Below are positions 7,532-13,222 of a DNA stretch of 13,222 nt, in pieces. The stretch's first letter is position 1, and each line of letters starts with the position of its first letter. A program made the position numbers and the translations under genes. Source of the stretch: Trachipleistophora hominis (lineage: Eukaryota; Microsporidia; Pleistophoridae); assembly GCA_000316135.1 (NCBI GenBank), contig JH994003.1, positions 14,833-28,054 of the forward strand, written 5' to 3'. The notes below the pieces were generated by a model. It did no database searches and was not told where the DNA came from. It saw nothing but the letters and a program-made list of their open reading frames with translations.

Positions 7532-10360
7532 ATGTGGTGCAATATACATGATTACGTGGAAACAACTTTGAAATATCTCTTGATATTCGAAAGTAAAGAC
7601 GAAATGCATAATGATGATTATTTGATTTTTGAAAACATACAAGATTCGGGAATGCCTGGTTTATTAAACTGCGTAGAAGCAACGATACCAACGTTTTCTT
7701 CGCCTCACCAGCATTGTAACGCGTATTTTTCCGATGACTCAAGAGAGGATGAAAGAGTTTTCTGGACGAATATCCATTATTACTACGATAGCTTGAGCTT
7801 AAACAAAATTTATCATGTGCCTTATCACGATTTGATTCAAGAAAACGAAAACATAAGATTCAAAATTATTCGTGTTCCAATGTCCATTGGGCTATACCAA
7901 AAAATTAGAAAGTTAATTCTAAAAAACGTATGCGATTTCGATCTGGAAAATCTTTGTGTGATGTTGAATAATATATTTTTGTTTGATGAGCATGGAAAAG
8001 GATCGATCGCATATGCTGTATGCACATTTCTTCAAAACAATCCATATTTACTCGAAGAAGTAAGAAAGTGCAATGAAAACAATAACGATGGACAACTAAC
8101 CTCATCAGTTAAATTACTTGCCGAGTTTCTATTTGGCGAGGTATATGAAGCGATTCAATTTAGAAAGTATGTAAAATTATATCTCACCGTAAAATTAACT
8201 GATAGCAATGAAAATCATGGTGAATTGTCAAGCAAGTCACTATTATATTCCTACTATACTCAAATCGTGGATCCAAATGATCTTTTGCTAGAATTTTTGT
8301 TTGATGAACTACGAATAAGCTATGAGTGGTTAAATAATAACAGGTACGTTTTGGATACAAAATTTGAAAATATCAAGAATAAATCCCAATACACTGTAAT
8401 TATATACAAAAGCACTAGTTTGTGTAACCATAAAAATGAGTATAGAATTTTGATGCAAACTTTAAATCAGATCAAGTCTTGCAAATTTCTTATGGGAACA
8501 AATGTTGGTGAATTAGTTCTGAAATTTAGTAATGTTAATATTCTACCAGATTTATCGTTCTTAAATCAGATAAGTGCTTTAGTAATGATCAAATGCTACT
8601 TCTGTTCAATTAATTTTATAAAAAAAATACCAATAAAGATAAAAGTTATGATGTGTGTTAGTGAAGAACTATCGGAAGATTTCATTAGAGAAATTCCTGA
8701 GAATGTCTTCCAAGTTAAGTTTGTAAGATCAAACTTTAGGGAGTATGTTATTTTGCCCAATCATATCCAAAGCATCACGATATATGATAATTATATTGAT
8801 AAAAACGCGGCTCTAATTTTAAGCAGAGAATCTAATGATATTACAATAACCCGCACGCCAGTCAAAATCCATCCATTATGTATTATGACTAAGGGTACGG
8901 TGTGCCTGATAACAGCTTTCGATTCAAAGTTTCTGATGAAGAAAGATCAAGTTTCCGGTTTACGATCATTAACATTATCGAGTTCTAAAATTGACGGCAA
9001 AATGAATATAAGCGGGATAGAGGTAGTAATATTTGAACTTGTTGAGTTATCATCTAGATCAAGCGTGTCGCTTTGTGAAAGTAACAAGTATATAAGTATA
9101 TCAAAATCAAGTGGTTTGTTTGATTTGAAGTTGCATATAGGAGTAGATCTGTATTTTGAAGACAATATGACATTAACTGCCTGGCCTACAGTAAATTCCA
9201 CTCATAACACTTCTAAAATAAAGTTGGCGAATTGTTTGTTCCAGAAAACCGTGAAATTTGCCGATAAATATAAACAAATTGAATTGAACTGCGTATCAAC
9301 AAGCAAGAACGTTGAAATAATTTTGAATACTGCATGCGAAAAACTTATTGTTTATAAATGTGCTGCTATAATTAACGTAAAAAACGTGAAAAATTTTGAC
9401 AAATTAACCTTGCAATTCTCTCTATCGGAAAAAAATCACGTGAAATTTATTGGTTTAAAATCTGTTAACCATTTACGTCTCATTAATATTTCGCGGGAAG
9501 TCACTTCAATTATATCACTGTTGACAGCTGTAGAGAATGTAAAACATCTAGAATTCAGAAGTACTTATAAAGATGAAAAACGTGAGGACATCAATGAATA
9601 TATGAACGTTTTTACAAGAACGTTGAGTGCTGAGGAAGATTTTGAACGTTTTCCGGATTTAAAATCTAAATGTTTATCAGTAAAGGACACAAAACCATCG
9701 ATATTCATTTATGAAATATCAGATATCATGGTAAACTATATTCTAAAGCTGTTGCTAGGAAAAGGAACATTTAACTCTGTAATAAAGCTAGTGTTCATAT
9801 CTATTTCAATAGATATAATTAATTGTAAATCATTTGTAAAAATGGTAAACCTGGAAATTCTTCAAATGTGTGCACGAAATACTACAAATGAATTTCTTTA
9901 TAATCTTCCAGCAAAACTCAAGCTCTTGAATATTTGCAATTCATTCGCGTCCAAAAGAAGTTGGAAACCCAAATATGTGATAAAACCATCGATTATTGTA
10001 CATCCCCACAATAACTTGAAAGTTTTAGTAATAAGTTCTCATTTTCTTTCTAATATAACTTCTGCTTTCATTTTATTACCAAAGCTTGAAGTACTTAGGA
10101 TACGTTATTCAATTTTACTAAGAGCTAATCCGAGAGAAAAGACGAATAGGTTAAAAATACGTAAATTAATAATTAAATGCGGAGCTTACATGATTCGACA
10201 CTGTGAAGAATCAATAAATAAGGGTGAAATGGCTTCTTTCATCAACGATCTCAAAACGTATGTTGATTTTGATTTTCTCAAATATTGGATTATCACCGGT
10301 CCCAATCAATCAATAATGGTTAATCCTAAAACACAAGAAGTTCTAAAAAGGGAATATTAA
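7532..10360 (+). CDS. LRR-like large family protein, paralogue 2 (intact)
   Basis: This is an intact 942-residue member of the same family as the gene at 160-3044, in the same orientation about 4.5 kb downstream. The N-terminal start is fixed by the match between the two paralogues. Residues 1-50 and about 100-180 are the best conserved part and include AYAVCTFLQNNP, after which the proteins diverge into many short strand-turn units. One unit carries Cys355-x2-Cys358 then NFI..IP, with the same CxxC in paralogue 1. Later shared blocks are SSGLFDL, FADKYK and a near-terminal YVDFDFL. The regular hydrophobic strands fit a leucine-rich-repeat-like solenoid, a fold usually used for protein binding. 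I see no signal peptide, membrane span or enzyme motif, so location and partner are unknown. Overall identity to paralogue 1 looks like roughly a quarter to a third by eye. An AATAAA overlaps the stop. Confidence 0.9.
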   Translation: MWCNIHDYVETTLKYLLIFESKDEMHNDDYLIFENIQDSGMPGLLNCVEATIPTFSSPHQHCNAYFSDDSREDERVFWTNIHYYYDSLSLNKIYHVPYHDLIQENENIRFKIIRVPMSIGLYQKIRKLILKNVCDFDLENLCVMLNNIFLFDEHGKGSIAYAVCTFLQNNPYLLEEVRKCNENNNDGQLTSSVKLLAEFLFGEVYEAIQFRKYVKLYLTVKLTDSNENHGELSSKSLLYSYYTQIVDPNDLLLEFLFDELRISYEWLNNNRYVLDTKFENIKNKSQYTVIIYKSTSLCNHKNEYRILMQTLNQIKSCKFLMGTNVGELVLKFSNVNILPDLSFLNQISALVMIKCYFCSINFIKKIPIKIKVMMCVSEELSEDFIREIPENVFQVKFVRSNFREYVILPNHIQSITIYDNYIDKNAALILSRESNDITITRTPVKIHPLCIMTKGTVCLITAFDSKFLMKKDQVSGLRSLTLSSSKIDGKMNISGIEVVIFELVELSSRSSVSLCESNKYISISKSSGLFDLKLHIGVDLYFEDNMTLTAWPTVNSTHNTSKIKLANCLFQKTVKFADKYKQIELNCVSTSKNVEIILNTACEKLIVYKCAAIINVKNVKNFDKLTLQFSLSEKNHVKFIGLKSVNHLRLINISREVTSIISLLTAVENVKHLEFRSTYKDEKREDINEYMNVFTRTLSAEEDFERFPDLKSKCLSVKDTKPSIFIYEISDIMVNYILKLLLGKGTFNSVIKLVFISISIDIINCKSFVKMVNLEILQMCARNTTNEFLYNLPAKLKLLNICNSFASKRSWKPKYVIKPSIIVHPHNNLKVLVISSHFLSNITSAFILLPKLEVLRIRYSILLRANPREKTNRLKIRKLIIKCGAYMIRHCEESINKGEMASFINDLKTYVDFDFLKYWIITGPNQSIMVNPKTQEVLKREY

Positions 10361-10526
10361 TAAACTCTATGAAAACTTTGAATTATTTGTCAATTTGATT
10401 CTTTTCTACGACTGTATTTCTTTTGATGTAATCCACCTACATATCCATCATATTCTGGAGCATTTTAACGATATTAAGAATGAACAAACTTACCTAGACA
10501 CAAAGGAGGATCACGATTTAACATGA
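10347..10526 (+). pseudogene. Possible coding scrap just downstream of LRR-like paralogue 2
   Basis: A frame different from that of the upstream gene is open from 10347 to the TGA at 10524-10526 (59 codons) and has no ATG. It contains HHILEHFNDIKNEQTYLDTK. The YLDTK end loosely recalls the YVLDTKFENIK segment of paralogue 2, so it could be a sliver of a third family copy. The resemblance is only a few residues and the length is within chance. Confidence 0.15.
10359..10364 (+). terminator. AATAAA overlapping the stop codon of LRR-like paralogue 2
   Basis: The canonical polyadenylation hexamer starts inside the TAA stop at 10358-10360. This implies a 3' UTR of only a few tens of bases, as in compact microsporidian transcripts. 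Confidence 0.5.
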
Positions 10527-10580
10527 TGCGTGATATAACCGAATTAGCAAATTAATTTATTATTGTTACGATTTTACAAT

Positions 10581-10612
10581 CCAACAAACTTATATAATGT
10601 AAGTTTTGTTGG
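10581..10612. repeat. Hairpin-forming inverted repeat
   Basis: CCAACAAACTTA (10581-10592), a 7-base loop, then TAAGTTTTGTTGG (10600-10612). The arms pair fully apart from one bulged base and are followed by a T/G-rich stretch. It lies about 220 bases past the end of LRR-like paralogue 2. It could be a transcription-end structure, a small RNA precursor or a chance palindrome. Confidence 0.55.
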
Positions 10613-11814
10613 TTGTTTTGTCATTTATACTAGAACAAAATTTTGCTCTCGCTTCCATTTTTAAGGAAGCCTGTATTGTAATGAGCAACTTCGACATTTT
10701 CCCGCCAGATTATCATATAAGTTAATGTTACTACAATCCATTGCCCATCTTACCTTATTTTGAACAACTATACATAACATCCATCAGCTTAAGAAACTGG
10801 AATGTAATTATATATCAAAGTTATTTCCTTTGTTGTAACCGAGAGAAAAATTACGATGTCTATTAATTTTATTACGTAGAATACAGTCAAAATTAATTTA
10901 TATAGGAGTCCTAATTTTAAATTAGTATTTACCACTAATTATAGCCGAGTAACAATTTCTTATATTGTTAAAGATGTAAATTTTCATAAAAAATATACAT
11001 AAAGTGCATAGGTATAGACCATGTGATTGTAAACAAGCGCGGATCTGGAGAGAGACGTGATAAAAATAATCATACAAAATTGATGTTTATCCCAATACAA
11101 GTGATATTTTATGCGTACAACGTTCTTAACCGAATGATAGTTGTATTTTAAGTAAACTATAATTACATATATGTTTAAAAAACGAGTCCTACATAACCTT
11201 TGTTGCGCAGATACATGTTGCAACATCCGGGTTCATTTATTAAGTGATTAAATAGAGGATGTTGGTTCTGGGCCTACCACCTTCATTTTTGAAAACCTCA
11301 CAAATATATCTATATCTACTGTTTTACGCGCGAATACGTTGCTAATTATTTTTGTATATATCTACACAGCTTTGTATTTACAAGATTACGTGATAGTATC
11401 TAAATCAGATACGTTATTATTTTATAATTTTGGTAAATAAACGTTAATTATTTTGATGCCTTTCGACTTATTTTTTTGGTTTATTGCTCCTTCCTATTGA
11501 ATTAAATAACCTATCCATTTTGAATAAAAATAATGTTTTCTATAAATATATTTGTTTGCCATAACACACGCAACGCCATTCTCGGAAGTAACTTATTCGT
11601 ATTAAATAGGATCAATCATAGCTATTGTTCTTGCACAAAGACTCGGTGTAAAATGGGTTTCTTTGTTAGTAGATATTTACTTGGTATTTAATACCTCAAA
11701 TACACTAGAAAAAGAACAAAACCACTGCTTGAACTCGCCTGGACCCACATCATCTATTAAGACTATCATGAAGCGTGACGTAGTCGTACGAACAAAAATC
11801 AACAACTATAACTA

Positions 11815-11818
11815 CCCC
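11815..11818 (+). promoter_or_regulatory. CCCC motif five bases before the ATG at 11824
   Basis: CCCC ends five bases before the start of the tail-anchored protein gene and is the only such run in the local leader. It fits the same start-proximal C-rich signal seen at 7529 and 5107. Confidence 0.4.
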
Positions 11819-11823
11819 ATCAA

Positions 11824-12210
11824 ATGTCTGCTCCAAACAGCATATCGAATTCATTTGACCAAAAAGATGATTTAACACTAAGATCAATCAAAAACATAGT
11901 TAAACGATACAATAAGCAACGAAAAGTTACACAAACAGACACCAGTCCGACATATTTAAAGCTGTTACTTACAAGCTGCAAGGATGAGTTGAAAGAAATG
12001 AGCAAAAATAAAAAAAGAATTACAAGCATGGAAATTGAGAAAATGATGAGTCTTATAGGTGAAATAAGCCAAGAAATAAACGATCTTGGAAAAATATGTG
12101 GCGTTGAGAAAAAAAGGAATACAAGGATGGTATATTATTCATTGTTCGTTATCTGTATAATAGTTGGTGTTGTTGTAGGTGCTATTGTTAAGTTGCAAAT
12201 ATTGAAATAA
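11824..12210 (+). CDS. Small tail-anchored membrane protein
   Basis: The 128-residue protein has a polar N-terminal region, a helical middle and one hydrophobic span at the very C-terminus. Residues 45-95 are rich in charged and Leu/Ile/Met residues and could form a coiled coil (LIGEISQEINDLGKI). Residues 102-122 form the membrane segment (Val/Ile/Gly-rich), preceded by EKKRNTR and leaving only about six residues outside. This is tail-anchored topology, with the bulk facing the cytosol. SNARE proteins share this plan, but I cannot place a convincing heptad register with a central Gln or Arg, so SNARE-like is only a guess. The start is fixed by a TAA at 11809 in the same frame and by CCCC at 11815. 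AATAAA overlaps the stop. It is convergent with the minus-strand gene at 12597-12959. Confidence 0.78.
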   Translation: MSAPNSISNSFDQKDDLTLRSIKNIVKRYNKQRKVTQTDTSPTYLKLLLTSCKDELKEMSKNKKRITSMEIEKMMSLIGEISQEINDLGKICGVEKKRNTRMVYYSLFVICIIVGVVVGAIVKLQILK

Positions 12211-12211
12211 A
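12206..12211 (+). terminator. AATAAA overlapping the stop codon of the tail-anchored protein gene
   Basis: AATAAA spans the TAA stop at 12208-12210, the same arrangement as at 10359. Its recurrence supports these frames as true genes with very short 3' UTRs. Confidence 0.5.
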
Positions 12212-12541
12212 TTTGCTAGTTATGTTTTATTTTTGGAGTTTTTATTATCAGCAGTACTTAAATCCTTCAGTTTTAATATAACTAGCCATTTGTAGTGGGA
12301 ATAGTTACATTACAAAAATTTTGTAAAGTTTATTATTTTTGTTGTGAAAAAGCACCGATTGTGTTAGATATAACTATTCTATTCGAACGCTGATAGCTTT
12401 GAACTCAATTTTTGTAAAAATATATTGTTAGATCATTTGGGCAGAGCATTCAAAAAGCCTAAATTCAAGAAAAAATTCAGTTTAACTAACAAATTAAATC
12501 TGCTCAATTTTAATTTTCAGCCCCCATCTACCACCCAAATT
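12211..12541. other. Spacer between convergent genes
   Basis: These 331 bases hold no gene I can support. Near 12484-12521 the + strand has a TTAACTAAC followed by TTTTCAG, which looks like a branch point and acceptor. No donor or coding exon goes with it. Confidence 0.5.
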
Positions 12542-12668
12542 TCAGATATCGATCTCTTCTTTCGTCACCTCAGTATTATTTTCCACACCATTTCCTTCAT
12601 CTGGCACTTCGATTACGCCTACTATTTCTTTCGTTTGATTTTCCTGCCACTTCTTTTTTAGATTTTTT
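12542..12668 (-). other. Alternative acidic C-terminus of the minus-strand gene in the +1 frame
   Basis: On the minus strand the +1 frame reads through about 40 codons from the A6 runs to a TGA at 12542-12544. It includes EIVGVIEVPDEGNGVENNTE and then a short acidic end. The codon and residue mix resembles the N-terminal half of the protein at 12597-12959. It has no ATG of its own in a sensible place. It is best read as the original C-terminus separated by an extra base in a homopolymer. Confidence 0.45.
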
Positions 12669-12959
12669 ATTTAGTTTATCTTTTAATTTTTTGAAAAACT
12701 TCTTAATCCCAGGAAAAATTCCGCTAAAAAAATTACTTATATTTTCTTTGACCTGCCTAAATGTGCTCGCCTTTTCCAAATTCTGATCAGTACCATTTGA
12801 TACTTCGCTATATATAGGATATGATGCAATGGCAGCTTTATCAGTCCTTTCATCAACGATAGACTCTTCTTTTTGTACATTTTCAGTTTCTTTTGCGCTT
12901 TTCTGATCTGGGCTATTTGCATTTATTCCTGTAGTTATTATTTCGTCTTGTTTCTCCAT
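12597..12959 (-). CDS. Small charged protein with an amphipathic basic segment; C-terminus probably frameshifted
   Basis: The intact frame encodes 120 residues from the only ATG (12957-12959); the open frame extends 30 bases further upstream but without an ATG. Residues 1-65 are polar and acidic (E, D, K, N, T, S) and probably disordered. Residues 68-101 form an amphipathic, strongly basic segment (NISNFFSGIFPGIKKFFKKL) that could bind a membrane surface. The last 19 residues are abruptly Arg-rich (NERNSRRNRSAR), whereas the first 101 have only two Arg. A +1 shift in one of two A6 runs (12663-12668 or 12654-12659 on the + strand as T6) opens an acidic tail ending at 12542 that matches the composition of the N-terminus. 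No family recognised, no signal peptide. It is convergent with the tail-anchored protein gene. Confidence 0.6.
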   Translation of the reverse strand: MEKQDEIITTGINANSPDQKSAKETENVQKEESIVDERTDKAAIASYPIYSEVSNGTDQNLEKASTFRQVKENISNFFSGIFPGIKKFFKKLKDKLNKKSKKEVAGKSNERNSRRNRSAR

Positions 12960-13124
12960 TTTTTCTTTCTTATTAAATAATAGGGGCAAAAAAATATTTT
13001 ATCTCGTTGTTTATCGTAGACAAAACGGAAACCTCGGTATATCACCCTGAAATATAATTTTGAAAAGAATTATTGATGCATTATAAAAATTTTTGTATTT
13101 CTATATGAAGAAAATCACATATAA

Positions 13125-13177
13125 ATCGTACAAACCATGTACGATATATGAAACCGTATAAACACGGTTCTTATATC
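13125..13177. repeat. Two adjacent, partly competing hairpins
   Basis: The first has arms ATCGTACA (13125-13132) and TGTACGAT (13138-13145) with a 5-base loop, a perfect 8-base stem. The second has arms GATATATGAAACCGT (13143-13157) and ACGGTTCTTATATC (13164-13177), an imperfect stem of about 12-13 pairs with a 6-base loop. They share GAT at 13143-13145, so the two folds compete. They lie 165-220 bases upstream of the minus-strand gene start. Confidence 0.6.
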
Positions 13178-13222
13178 ATGTTATTATGAAAGAATCTGTT
13201 TACTATATTTTTTGAATATCTC

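Larger units (their letters stand above)
10361..11823. other. Gene-free AT-rich spacer
   Basis: Apart from the coding scrap at its left edge and a hairpin at 10581-10612, I see no gene or RNA gene here. An ATG-started 80-codon frame exists on the minus strand (10984-11226). Its composition (rich in Y, I, V, N) is what AT-rich random sequence gives, and it has no C-rich start signal. Confidence 0.55.

Noticed and set aside
7374..7742. 122-codon minus-strand frame overlapping the start of LRR-like paralogue 2
   Set aside because: It begins at a TTG, not ATG, and is antisense to the conserved N-terminus of an intact gene, so it is a shadow.
10984..11226. 80-residue minus-strand frame with an ATG
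   Set aside because: The composition is what AT-rich random sequence gives (Y, I, V, N, K rich), with no start or end signals and no family.
11663..11875. 70-codon frame upstream of and overlapping the tail-anchored protein
   Set aside because: It starts at a TTG, runs into the true gene in another frame and has no sign of being its N-terminus, since a TAA at 11809 closes the gene's own frame.
12425..12661. 78-codon + strand frame opposite the minus-strand gene
   Set aside because: TTG start, and the second half is antisense to coding sequence. A TTTTCAG at its middle looked like an acceptor site, but no donor was found.

Overview
The window looks like a low-density stretch of a microsporidian genome, though the genus cannot be named from it. 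It is AT-rich (about one third G+C), and the credible genes have no introns. Two genes carry a perfect AATAAA hexamer overlapping the stop codon, and a third carries ATTAAA. Several start codons are preceded at once, or within a few bases, by a run of C (CCC next to the ATG at 7532 and at 5110, CCCCCC just before the ATG at 5176, CCCC five bases before the ATG at 11824). The two large genes belong to one divergent leucine-rich-repeat-like paralogue family, as is common in microsporidian lineage-specific families. This placement is an inference from the sequence.

Layout, all + strand unless stated. 160-3044: first LRR-like paralogue, broken by a one-base frameshift near position 305. 3045-5109: no intact gene; 3210-4120 is a patch richer in G+C with open fragments in shifting frames, probably a dead gene, and its 3' part weakly recalls a hAT transposase. 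5110-5565: a dUTPase-like gene with intact motifs III and V but damaged motifs I, II and IV. It sits exactly on a sharp switch of GC skew. 5566-7531: no intact gene; a few coding-like scraps, a 15-base direct repeat and an isolated intron-like signal. 7532-10360: second, intact LRR-like paralogue of 942 residues. 10361-11823: mostly empty AT-rich DNA with one coding-like scrap and one hairpin. 11824-12210: small tail-anchored membrane protein. 12542-12959, minus strand: small charged protein with a likely +1 frameshift in its C-terminal part. 12960-13222: two strong, partly overlapping hairpins near the window edge.

No operon or shared pathway links the genes. The window reads as two members of an expanding family flanking about 4.5 kb of gene debris, inside which one degenerate but still open dUTPase-like frame survives. 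The most striking signal is the mirror-image strand asymmetry around position 5345. The left 420 bases have about 41 G to 131 C on the + strand and the right 420 bases about 140 G to 37 C (counted by eye). The amino-acid changes in the dUTPase motifs follow that asymmetry.
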